Shown piece after piece: positions 34,480 through 45,229 of a stretch of DNA of 64,000 bases (position 1 is its first letter; every line of letters begins with the position of its first letter). A program made the translations under genes and the position numbers. Origin of the DNA: Perilla frutescens (Eukaryota > Streptophyta > Magnoliopsida > Lamiales > Lamiaceae); contig BRKX01000011.1 of the NCBI GenBank assembly GCA_026008535.1, positions 18,732,001 through 18,796,000 of the forward strand, in the 5' to 3' direction. The notes under the pieces are model-generated. The model searched no databases and was not told the DNA's origin. It saw only the letters and a program-made list of their open reading frames with translations.

Positions 34480-35712
34480 GTATGTTTCAAGTTTTGTTAG
34501 AAAATTGTTCTAGGTTTTGTTAGAAAATTTAAACATCGTTATGTTAAATCTAAATGTTCGTTATTGTCAAATTTCAATTTCGGTATGTTAAAAACTAAAT
34601 TTTCGTTATAGTTGAATTTGACCATTCGTTACAATATAGGATAAAACTTTCGTGATAATTAAAATTAATTATCGTTGTGTTAAATGAAAATTATCGTTAT
34701 GTTTAAAATTGTATATTTCGTTATGCTCAAATTAAATTTTCGTTATAGTGAAAATGATATTATCCGTATAGTTGAATTTAAATTTGAATTTTCGTTATAG
34801 TTGAATTTAAATTTATTCGTTATGTTTAAACTAAACTTTCGTTATTGATAAAAAGATTTTTGTTATAGTTTAAGGTTATGAGTCATTATGTGAAAAATAA
34901 ATATTTCGTTATGCTCAAATTAAATTTTCGTTATTATGAATTTTTTCGTTATGCTTAAATTAAATTAAATATTTCGTTATGAATTTTTTCGTTATGCTTA
35001 ATTTAAATATTTCGTTATGCTCAAAACGAAAGTTATATTAAATATTTCGTTATGGTTAGTTAATGTTGAAATTTAATTTGTGTTAATGGTTATCGTTAGG
35101 GTTAGTTAATGGTTAAATTTAATTATCGTTATGGTTAAATAGAAATATCATAAGGATTAGTTAATGGTTTAGTAGAATTATCGTTATGGTTAAATTTAAA
35201 TTTTCGTTATGTTTAAATTCAAGTTTCGTTATTCTTAAATTTTTTATTTTCGTTATGGTCGAACTTAAATTTTCGTTATTCTTAAAATGTCATTTTCGTT
35301 ATTGTGTAATTTAAATTTTCGTTATTGTTAAAACTAAACTTTCGTTATTGTTTAATTTGAGTATTCCTTATGTTAAAAAAAATTTCATTATGGTTAATTG
35401 TTGTATTTAAATTTTGTGAAGATATTATTAATTTAAATGTTCGTTATTTTTAAAACTAAACTTTCGTTATTCTTTAATTTAAAGTTTCGTGTGGTGTTGA
35501 AATTTATTTTTCGTTATGTTTAAATTTAAAGTTTCTTTATGTTTAGAAATTAACTTTCTTTATGGTTACATTTAAATTTCCTTATGTTAGTAATAAATTT
35601 TCGTTATTGTATAAATTCAATGTTAGTTATGGCTAAATTTATATTTCGTTAGGTATAAAATTAATTTTTGTTATGTATAGTTATGCTTATTTTTAAATTT
35701 GTTTTAGGGCAG
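34480..35712 (+). repeat. Leader intron of the transposase gene, filled with TTTCGTTA repeats
   Basis: Donor GTATGT at 34480 and acceptor GGGCAG ending at 35712. In 1.2 kb I count over 30 copies of (T/A)TCGTTA(T/G), mostly TTTTCGTTATG, at 25-45 bp steps. They are linked by AAATTTAAA-type spacer and nearly all are in one orientation. The opposite orientation prevails in the array upstream of the promoter. Confidence 0.75.
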
Positions 35713-38285
35713 ATGGTTAGACGTCGTATTATTGTACGACATAGTGGCCGATGGGATAGAGCTCAGTACGTAGATGGTGTGGAGGAGTTGATCATCATGT
35801 CATCGGATGATTTATGTTTTAGGTCACTGATCAGAGAGATACATGAGTTATTGGAGACCGATCCCACATGTATCGAGTACCAGTTATCATGGATGTCGAG
35901 CACCAATAGTGGTAGACAGATCAAGACAAGACTGAAAGATGATGCTGGTTTGCTTGACTTGCTCCATGAGCAAAGTCAAGAGATGGTTGTGTATGTTGTT
36001 CAGAGAGGCTGCAGCAGCTCAAGGGTCATCCCTGACACCGAGCCTGAGTACAGAGAACCGGTCAGAGAGGAGGTTCGTGATGATACGCAACACTATGAGG
36101 CTCCAGAGGACGATGCATTCCCGCATGAAGGAGGAGGAGGAGAAGAAGAAATTCCTACTACAGATGAAGAAGCGGAGGAGAATGTGAGAACGGATTTGCT
36201 CGAATCAGTGTTCACAGAGTTCACGGGATGGATTCGTTCTACAGGGGGTACGGGACGATTGATAGGCATGACCGGAGGTGCATCATCGTCGAACACTAGG
36301 GCTGAAGATGTATCTGAGAGGGGTGTGAGCAATTGGCTTGTTCCACTCGCGAATATTGACGTTGCAGGCCCACTGAGTTGGGACGAGCCTTCAGCAGCTT
36401 TTCCGCACCAAGGATGATTTGGCCCTGGCCGTTGGACTGTATCACATGCAGAATAGAGTGGAGTATGCCGTGTATCGATCGAACAAGACACGGCTAGTCT
36501 ACACGTGCAAGTATGGCAGGGAGTGCCCGTTCAAGCTGTGTGCCGTTGTGGATGGAGTTGTTTGGAGAATCTACAAGTTTGACGGCACTCACACTTGCCA
36601 CATGGATATGAGTCGAGTTGCCCCACGACAGGTGCCTGCACGGGTGGTTGCAAAGTATTTTACACGTAAACTGGTCGATGAGGGGGTTGTTCTGAAGCCC
36701 AAAGAGATGGTCTCCGAGCTTCTACGTGAGTACGGGATCCAGATTGATTACAGTTTCGCTCTGCGCTCGAGGAACATTGCAATTGAGATGATCTATGGGG
36801 ACTTTGATAAGTCCTATGCGCAATTGCCCGCATTTCTACACACGTTGCAGCTACGCAATCCCGGGACATTGTACGAGTTTCAGACGAACACCGTACATGA
36901 GCTGCAGTATACATTTTTGGCACTCGGACCGTGTATCAGTGCCTTCCATGCGGGTGCCAGACCAGTGGTCGTGATTGATGGGACACACTTGAAGGGGAAG
37001 AACAAGGGGATTTTGTTTGTTGCTGTGACGAAGGACGGCAATGAACAGGTGTTACCTATTGCAGTTGGTATCGGTCCGATCGAGAATGATGACACTTGGA
37101 TCTGGTTCCTGAATCGATTGCATATCACTTTGGGCGAGATAGAAAACCTCCTGATCGTGTCCGACCAGCACAAGAGCATTAAGAATGCTGTCGCGGCTGT
37201 TTTTCCAAGAGCGACACACGGATTGTGCTATTATCACCTACAGACCAAGATGGCAAAGCGCGGGTCCAATGTCATTGGGTTGTTCAAGGAGGCTGCATAT
37301 GCATATCGGACAGATGTGTTCCAGAGGCACTTGTCAACATTGGAAATGCTGAGTAGACCAGCATACGAGAAGCTTTGTAATATTGGTCCACAGCATTGGT
37401 CCCGATCGCAGTGTCCCGTACGGCGTTTTGGATTCATGACATCTAATGCGGCTGAGTCACTCAATGCCCGTCTACTGTGGGCTAGGAGACTGCCTATTTG
37501 CTCAATGCTTGAGTCGTTCAGGAAAATTGTGGAAGAGTGGTTTGTTGAGCGTCGGGCTGCAGCGCAGACGTGGGATCACGTGTTGACACAACCCACTGTG
37601 GACAAGTTATCCAAGAATGTCGAGCAAGGACGATGTTTTTCCGTTCGATGCACGACCTTAGCACACCTGTGGAAAGTAGAGGTGGGCATGAAGTCTTTTA
37701 TGGTCGATCTTCATCATCGGACCTGCGACTGTCGTGAGTTCGAGTTGGATTTGATCCCCTGTAGCCACGCTGCAGCAGCGATCAGGTACATACTTGTTTA
37801 AATTTTTTAACACTATCATTGTTGTGAGTAATCATGTTTTTTAACTATAATTCGTGTTCACACATAGATTCTCCGGTGGAAACATATACGAGTTTGTGGA
37901 TATATGCTACAAGACGGAGACAATTGCCAGCATGTACGACTCAGTCATCATGAGCTTACACAGTCCAGAAGATTGGATTGTCCCGCCTGACGGTCTTCCA
38001 CTTGTGCGCGCTCCTGTGATAACAAAACAGGCCGGTCGTCCTCGAATGCCTAGAGCTCGGGGGGGTGCTGAGGCGTCATCCAGTCAGCGGAGGCAAATCT
38101 GCACTAGATGTCATGTCCCGGGCCATAACAGATGCGTATACACAGCCCCGGTGCCCATTGTCGGTGTGGACTTAAATGCACCTCCAGAGAGCGCACCACC
38201 GGAGTCTGTACGTAGAAGAGCACCTAAGAAGTGTGGTATATGTGGTGAGACGTCTCATACCCGTCCTAGGTGTCCGAGTAGATAG
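35713..38285 (+). pseudogene. MuDR-type (MULE) transposase, one frameshift
   Basis: DDE transposase of the Mutator superfamily. It starts at ATG 35713, right after a splice acceptor (MVRRRIIVRHSGRW). A variable acidic N-terminal part is read to a TGA at 36415-36417. The body continues in another frame (LFRTKDDLALAVGLYHM), so a shift lies between about 36377 and 36414. Then come the MuDR N-terminal DNA-binding region (YTCKYGRECPFKL to DGTHTC) and a catalytic core with Asp codons at 36977 (VVVIDGTHLKG) and 37163 (LIVSDQHKSI) and Glu at 37454 (NAAESLNARL), all present. A SWIM zinc finger follows (CDCREFELDLIPCSHA). An 82-bp intron (37786-37867) leads to a C-terminal exon with two knuckles, CTRCHVPGHNRC and CGICGETSHTRPRC. 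Apart from the one shift the gene is open, so loss of function is recent, or the shift is an assembly error or programmed. Confidence 0.88.
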
Positions 38286-38526
38286 ACGGAGGACCTAGAT
38301 TGATCATGTCTACATTATTGTGGTTGGCTTGCAGTGATAATATGGTTTATCTCGACTTTGGTTGTATTTGTTTAAAATGATAATGATGTCTACTTTGGTT
38401 ATATTTGTTTAAAAATCATGTAGTCAACAAACATATTTGAGCGAAATGAACGAGCAATGTCAAATGCAATACATACATGAATAAAATGAATGAGCGGTGT
38501 CAATGTCAAATGCAATACATCATAAG
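38286..38526. other. Intergenic gap between convergent MULE genes
   Basis: A 240-bp AT-rich gap must hold both 3' ends. It includes a small duplication of ATGTCTACTTTGGTT/ATATTTGTTTAAAA type and an ATGAATGAGCGGTGTCAATG repeat. No further gene. Confidence 0.5.
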
Positions 38527-41500
38527 TCACTCTAGACGGCCATAGCTAAGTGAGAAGATCCTCTTTGCTACGGAAAGCCGATATCTCTGAATATCATATG
38601 GCCTGACATCAAGACTAGGAGTGCCAAACAACAAATGATCCACATACATCATAGCATAAACACCACAACTGATGCTGTTGAACTGCGCAAACTGCTCTTG
38701 GATAGTCTTGTCCAGTGTCATGGCTAAGAGATGTGTATCTGGCCTATTCCGACCTCTCCAGAAACCAGCACTCCACATGACGCGTGGCAGTAGACGTAGG
38801 AGCGGTAGCAGCTCTCGATCACGCCTCTGACCCATCTCTCTGTTCTCCGGGAGGTGCATCTGGAACAATAACGAGTCATACAACTCGACTCTCCACGTCT
38901 CGAAACAGATACGTACAGTGACCCAGTGAGCATTTCCAACATTGCATATCATGATCGCCTACATAAATGATAATGATTAACGGATGAATATAAAAAAATC
39001 ATCATAGATAGTATGATAAGTGTACTTGAAAGTTCACTTACATAACGAGCTCTCGTCCATGGGACCTCCTGGACGCCACTCTTGCCTCTAATTACATCAA
39101 GTAAGGCATCTGGAGGATCCCAGTGCAGATATCTGTCCTCACCATACTCTTCCACACAGTCAGGATCTCTTGGATGAAGCTTCTTCCATGCTGACTGTAG
39201 CTAAACCTGAAAAAAACACATGAACAAATCAAGCTTCGACACACAGAGATAATGAAATACAAAAAAAAAGAAAAGAATGTCTCTTGAACTTACAAAAAAA
39301 TATGGAGAGCAAATCACAACATCGCTCATGTGCCTCCTGAAAAGTCGTCGCTTCACCTCAAGCAAGAAATGTGCAACCATCTCATAATCAACGAGCTCAT
39401 TAACATCCTCCATACGCTCAAAAAATGCCTGCCAGAGTGTGCCAGCGGTGGGAATAACCTGGATATTCACCCCATGACCCTTCCTCCTGAATTCTGTGTA
39501 TCCAAAATCTACCCTACGCGCTTCATCCGCCTCCAGTAACTCAAATATCGACGAACGCGTGGCAGACGAGGGGCCAACAGATGACGGCTGGGTAGACGAC
39601 GGGCCTGGAGATGACTGCGTGTCTGACGAAGGGCGCGAAGAAGATCGACCCACAGATGATCTGCCTCTTGCTTTCCCCCCTCTCATACGGGGGGACATAT
39701 GACGCGCTGTGGGGCCCCTGGGTGGTGTGGGGTCTCTGGGAGGTGGTGTGGGGTCTCTAGGAGGTGTGGGACCCCTGGGAGGTGGTGTGGGGTCTCTGGG
39801 CACCGGTGTAGGCCCTCTGGGTGGTGTAGGCGACCTGCGTAGCCGACCCATAACAAGGTCTTCCAACCGCCCCATCCGATCAGATAAGCCTTCAATCATC
39901 CCTCTGATATTGTTCTCCATCTGTCTGAAATTATTCTCCATCTGACCCATAATGCGGGCTTCTGAGGCAGCAACAACGTGGATAACACGATCGAACCAAC
40001 CAGGACGTGGACTGGACTCTCCACGGCTCCCCTCATGGCTCCTCCTCGGTCGCTTACTGCCTGTCGGTCGAGGAGGGCTCTCACTGCGGTCCGGTCCCTG
40101 CTCCGAGGGTCCAGGTCCCTCATCCGGCTCGTCTATCAAACGGTGTGCCGTCTGTGGAGCCTGCTGCTGTGCAGTACGGGCACTCCTACGCTGTGGTGCT
40201 GGGTTGACGACGTCAGAGATCCCCTTGCATGTCCCCGGGACCACACGACGGGCAACCCCAGCCAGCAACTTCTTCTTGGAGACCTTTCGAGGTACCACGT
40301 ACCTCACACCCAACAAACTATCTCCATCCAAGCTCTGAACATATGGGGTCAGGAGCTCCGCTGCTGATGGCACCATCGGATGGACATCCATCTGCACCAA
40401 TAACGAACACCATGTTAATATTAACCAATATTACTTCAATTTAATAATTAAAATTATTTATATAAAAGAGGTTACCTGTCTATCAAAAAATCTGGAGAGG
40501 TCGATGCTCGGGGCTATGAATGACCACCTCAATAAGTGAGGTGTGATCATCTGACCTCCAGGGACGCCCAAATGACAGACAATCTCGGGGAAAACCTCAC
40601 AGGCCCATGCCTGGTTTAAAACATAGAATATCATGTAAGTATAATATCAAATCACTAAAACATAAATTTTTCATGATAAATTCGACTAATTACCTGAAAT
40701 GCCCAAACAGGTCCGTACCAATGATACGCTCCGTCCCCCTGTGGGCCCATATCCTGTCGAGCTCTAGGGAGAATGCTGACAAAGTGCATCAGGATCTGAA
40801 ATGTGTATCCCCCCATGGAAAAGAATTCCACGCATCAGCATCCTCCACCAGGGCCCACACCCAGTCATCGATCGTACGTCCAGGGTCCTGGAAAAATAAC
40901 ATCCGGTACACGATCAGGATGTTCGCAATCTTCACGTAATCTGGAGGGTGGTTGGCTAGACGCATCGCCGTGAACTTCTCATACATCTGTGCAATTGTCG
41001 TCTTCTTCCCTTCAAATAGCCGGTGATAGATGCCCCTGGCTGGAATCACATGAGCCGCATTCAGATCGAAACTGGACGGCCCGAACCGCAAGCCCGACAC
41101 CAGTGCGAACTCTGAGGGCCCAAAGTGTAGTGTCGTTCCACTCACATGGAAGCAACACTCTCTACCCTCGCGTGCAGGATCCTGGACACGCACTTCGCGA
41201 CAAATCAATGCATGCAACGCCTTCCGGGCTATGTTACCCCCCCTAAAGTCCACGAAGTGTCCTAAGCATCCAGATCTGAACGTCTGGATCGTATCCTCAC
41301 CGCCGAAATGCTGTAACACCTCCCTAATCTTGTCTACTAACTCCATCTTCACGTACATATTCACAGTTGGCTTGAACCTCTGGAGGGGGCGTCTAATCCA
41401 CTCGATCTAAATTTCACAATAGAAAATTAGACTGTTATTAAATTATTAATTATATTAATTGTTTTTGCTATTTTTATTTTTTACTAATATTATTAATTAG

Positions 41501-41557
41501 CAAATATTATTGTTATTATTAGATCAGTGGTTGTTGTTGTTGTTGCTGTTGTTGTTG

Positions 41558-41601
<44 letters not shown>

Positions 41602-41685
41602 TATTTTTAAATTAAAAAAATATAATTATTTATATTAATTGTTTTTTATATTTTTATTTTTTACTATTATGATTACTTACACGAA

Positions 41686-41727
<42 letters not shown>

Positions 41728-42913
41728 AAGTGTTATTGTTTATATTAGATGTTTTTGTTATTTTTATTTTTTACTAATAGTATTAATTAGACTAATATTA
41801 TTTTTATTATTATTATTAATTTTTTTATTTTTTACTAATAGTATTATTTAGACTAATATTATTATTAAAAAAAACCGTACATTATGGTTTGGTTGAGCAT
41901 GACTATATCAATTCTAATTAAATTAAAGTTATCATTCAATCTATTTCACATAACGAAAGTTAACATTAAATATAACGAACATTTATATTTAACTATAATG
42001 AAAATTTCAATTTAAGATGACCATAAAATTAACGAAAATTAAAGCTTCAACATAACGACAATAAAAATTTAACATTAACGAAAATCTAATAACAATAACA
42101 ATATTTAAACTTCACATAAAATGTGCCATAACGATTTAATAAAAATAGCTTACTGAATAATTAAAAAAGCAATAACGATTAATTAGAAATAGGCCATAAT
42201 GTTAGCATAACGATTTAATAAAATTTGCTTGACTATTAATTCAAAAAGCTATAACGATTAACTAACAATACTCATAACGAAACTAGCATAACGATTAACG
42301 AATTACCATAACGATTAATTAACGAATGTCATAATTTTTTTTCAAATTACCATAACGATTAATTAAATACTCATAACGAAAGGCCATAATTTTTTTTCAA
42401 ATTAGCATAACGATTACAGAATTTCATAACGAAACTTTTAAACTACCATAACGATTACTTAAATACTCATAACGAAAGGGCATAATTTTTTTTCAAATTA
42501 GCATATCGATTAAAATGTCATAACGAAACTTTACAAATTACCATAACGATTAATAAAATACTCATAACGAAAGCCATAATTTTTTTTCAAATTAGCATAT
42601 CGATGAACGAATGTCATAACGAAACTTTTCAAATTAGCATACCGATTAATTAAAAACTCATAACAAAAGGCCATAACGAAATTTTCAAATTGGCACAACG
42701 ATTTAAACTAATATTCCATAACGATTCATTCAAATAAGTATAACGATTGCTAACATAATCCATAACGATCTACTAAAACATAATGATAACTGTAAATACT
42801 CGACATAAGATATGCTGTAAATACTCCACATAACGATATGCTGTAAATACTCGACTAACCTCTCCCGCTTCGGCTTCAGACGGTCGGTCTACATCTTCAC
42901 GTCGTTCCTCCAT
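38527..42913 (-). CDS. DUF1985/coiled-coil/Ulp1-type cysteine protease gene of the MULE, one frameshift
   Basis: Six exons on the minus strand, all GT/AG: 42913-42860, 41406-40694, 40610-40476, 40391-39294, 39200-39042, 38958-38527. About 863 residues. Exon 2 encodes a DUF1985-like (plant Ulp1-associated) domain (LQHFGGEDTIQTFRSGCLGHF, FHVSGTTLHFGPSEFALVSG). Exon 4 has a coiled-coil stretch (MGQMENNFRQMENNIRG) and a repeated RGPTPPPRDPTPP region. The last exon is a C48/Ulp1 peptidase with the triad in place: His at 38928 (NAHWV), Asp at 38877 (LYDSL), Cys at 38667 (SISCGVY), and the oxyanion Gln six residues before the Cys. Ulp1 enzymes cleave SUMO; plant transposon versions have unknown substrates. 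Exon 2 is one base short of phase: six G at about 40814-40819 where seven would keep YTFQIL in frame. A true break or a homopolymer error. Confidence 0.85.
41409..42859 (-). repeat. First intron of the Ulp1 gene, filled with TTTCGTTA repeats (gene sense)
   Basis: 41940-42850 on the plus strand is packed with CATAACGAAA, CATAACGATTAA and related units; in gene sense these read TTTCGTTATG and TTAATCGTTATGG. The rest (41410-41900) is (ATT)n microsatellite at about 41560-41600 and 41688-41725. Intron ends are GTTAGT at 42859 and AAATTTAG at 41407. The layout copies that of the transposase leader intron. Confidence 0.75.
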
Positions 42914-43260
42914 CGTCTTCAAGCCAGTCCGATGCCGGCGAAGATTTTTTTTTTCAGAGAATTATTTTTTTTTCTTTTCAGCGAACACGGCTCACAGCTC
43001 AGTGAGAGAGAAGTAAAAACAGGCAAGAATAAGAAGAGATGTGTGAGAGAGAGAGAGTAGATAGGTAGGTACAAGAATTTAATAATGATATTAATGAAAT
43101 TGATTCTCCACAACCCTATTTTTTTTCAAACGGAAATCGAGTTTGGATAGACTAGCGAGATTTTATTCCAAACAAATCTTTTATTATTTTTGCATGGAAA
43201 ATACCAGTTTGTGTAAGACACTTTTCAGAAAAGTGGTGGAATATTCTGTAATTCTGATGT
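42914..43260 (-). promoter_or_regulatory. Promoter and leader region of the Ulp1 gene
   Basis: Non-repetitive sequence between the opposed arrays, upstream of the ATG at 42913. It has CTCTCTCTC runs in gene sense (about 43040-43060), typical of plant leaders. I see no unambiguous TATA box. Confidence 0.45.
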
Positions 43261-43264
43261 GTTA

Positions 43265-43945
43265 AACTTTTATTTTCGTTATGTTGAAATTTATTTTTCG
43301 GTTATGTTCAAATTTATTTTTCGTTATTATAAATTGTCTATATTATAAAACTTTCGTTATGAGAATTAGATTGTCTATAATCGTCTATATTATAAAGTTT
43401 CGTTCTTATAAATTGTCTATAATTGTCTATATTATAAAACTTTCGTTATTGATGAAATTAGATTTTCGTTGTGTGTTAAATTTTTATTTTTGTTATGTTG
43501 AAATTTATTTTCGTTATGTTCATATTTATTTTTCGTTATTATAAATTGTCTATATTATAAAACTTTCGTTATGAGAATTAGATTGTCTATAATCGTCTAT
43601 ATTATAAAGTTTCGTTATTATAAATTGTCTATAATTGTCTATATTATAAAACTTTCGTTATTGATGAAATTAGATTTTCGTTGTGTGTTAAATTTTTATT
43701 TTCGTTATGTTGAAATTTATTTTTCGTTATGTTCATATTTATTTTTCGTTATTATAAATTGTCTATATTATAAAACTTTCGTTATGAGAATTAGATTGTC
43801 TATAATTGTCTATATTATAAAGTTTCGTTATTATAAATTGTCTATAATTGTCTATATTATAAAACTTTCGTTACTGATGAAATTAGATTTTCGTTATGTT
43901 GAAATTTATTTTTCGTTATGCATGAATTTAATTGTCGTTATATTT
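43265..43945 (-). repeat. MULE subterminal array (right) with 190-214-bp tandem units
   Basis: On the plus strand it reads TTTTCGTTATG; seen from the right end inward it is the TAACGAAA orientation, as in the left array. Higher-order units start with ATGTTGAAATTTATTTTTCG at 43281, 43495, 43707 and 43896 (steps 214, 212, 189). They contain TCTATAATTGTCTATATTAT. Confidence 0.88.
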
Positions 43946-44252
43946 AAAATTTACTTTCACAAGCCACTGATTTTTTTTTTCCAAATTTAAATTGAGTTTA
44001 GATAAATTTTGATCCGAGACGTGATATGCCAAGATTTTATTCCATGCATGAAAATTTTATTTTATTCGAAAACAATTTATGCATGGAAAGTACAAAAGTG
44101 TAAGTTACTTTTCAGAAAAGGTAAGAATATTCAGCTTTTTTAAAGTCAATGTAGTACAAATTGCCCATGAAACTTCTACCCCCTTAAAACTTGTCCAACT
44201 ATACCAATTTTAACATTTTATTGTCTAGATAAAAATTTCTCCCTATTTCTTA

Positions 44253-44381
44253 TATATATGAATATCCATATAAAACGACGCAGTTGTAACCAGAAATTAA
44301 CCAATGTTTGAATTTGAATCCGTACCCTTTACTTTTCTTTTTATTTGCTTGACACAATAACCTTGTGGATAGTGAGCAACT
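44253..44381. other. Duplicated block copy B, middle piece
   Basis: Between the MULE and the copia element. It matches copy A around 28300-28445 (AAAACGACGCAGTTGTA against AAAATGACGTGGTTGTA; TTTCTTTTTATTTGCTTGAC against TTTCTTTTTCTTTTCTCGAC; TTGTGGATAGTGAGCAACT against TTGTGGGTCATTAGCAACT). Confidence 0.75.
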
Positions 44382-45229
44382 TGTTAGATAAATAAGGCAC
44401 ATGGGGCATGCAATAATCCAAATTCATACCCTAAATCAATTAATTCTATGATGATTAATCGAGATATAACTAATAGCGGAAGCATACCTGAATTCATAGT
44501 TTTTGAATCTCGAATTCTTGATGTGGTATGGATCTTCCAAACGATTGGCACCTTAGGGTTCGCTGTAGAGAATTCTGTAGAAAGAATATAGATTCTATTT
44601 TTCTGTCTTCCGTCGTTTGGGGACCATAACCCTAACTTATAGTAATAAGTTATCTTTTATTTGCAATTCGGTCCCTCAACAAATTACAAATCTATTTATG
44701 GTATCTACACAATTAAATTCCATGACAATATTAATACCCTTTAATCCATAATTATAACCTTATTAGATCACTTTAATTGGATCACTTTAAGATAGCCATA
44801 CACATTTAATTAACATATAATGTCCACAAAAAAATTATTCCAACAATCTCCCACATGGACTATATATGTTACCGAAAAATGTGTAATACCTTATGAGCTC
44901 AAACTGTGCTGTCACAATAAGGGCATCCCAAACAATCTCGTCCATTGATTATACAAGCGTAGGACTAAAGAGGCCTTCATCACTTTGTGCGTAAATAGAC
45001 CCATCAATAATCACATATACCGATAGAACCAAATGACATAGATCAATTATGGATGTGTAGCATGGAAATTACATGTTATGTGATCTATCATGCCTATTTC
45101 CAACTGGTCCACTTTATTCCATAGTGAGATCAAACATAATTAAAATAACAGAGTGTAATAAACCAAATAACTGAATACTTTATATCTGTACAGATTTATC
45201 CATAAAACACAAAATGTGTCCAAATCATA

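Larger units (their letters stand above)
33247..44252. mobile_element. 11-kb MULE carrying transposase and Ulp1-type protease genes
   Basis: The element proper is 33256-44243. The 9-bp duplication TATTTCTTA stands at 33247-33255 and 44244-44252; 9 bp is the Mutator-superfamily target size. Terminal inverted repeats are weak over about 95 bp, with the best block at 33318-33346 against 44157-44185 (29 bp, 3 mismatches, core ATGGGCAATTTG). The related block at 28240-28300 reads through TATTTCTTATATA without the element, giving an unfilled site. The interior holds a MuDR-type transposase gene (+) and a DUF1985/Ulp1 gene (-) that converge at about 38285-38527. Mutator-like elements with Ulp1-like genes are known (Kaonashi-type MULEs). 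This one is distinctive in its repeat arrays, annotated separately. Confidence 0.9.

Noticed and set aside
39709..39945. Gly-rich plus-strand ORF (repeated GPLGGGVGSLG)
   Set aside because: Antisense shadow of the Pro-rich repeat in exon 4 of the Ulp1-type gene.
41639..41851. Ile-rich hydrophobic ORF
   Set aside because: Arises from (ATT)n tracts inside an intron of the Ulp1 gene.
43281..43990. Two similar ORFs with repeated RLSIIVYIIKF-like segments
   Set aside because: Produced by the 190-214-bp tandem repeats; no start context or domain. Not a membrane-protein family.
44382..44845. Copia LTR as a separate solo LTR
   Set aside because: The matching LTR at 56058-56521, the shared CAACT duplication and the coding region between them show one element.
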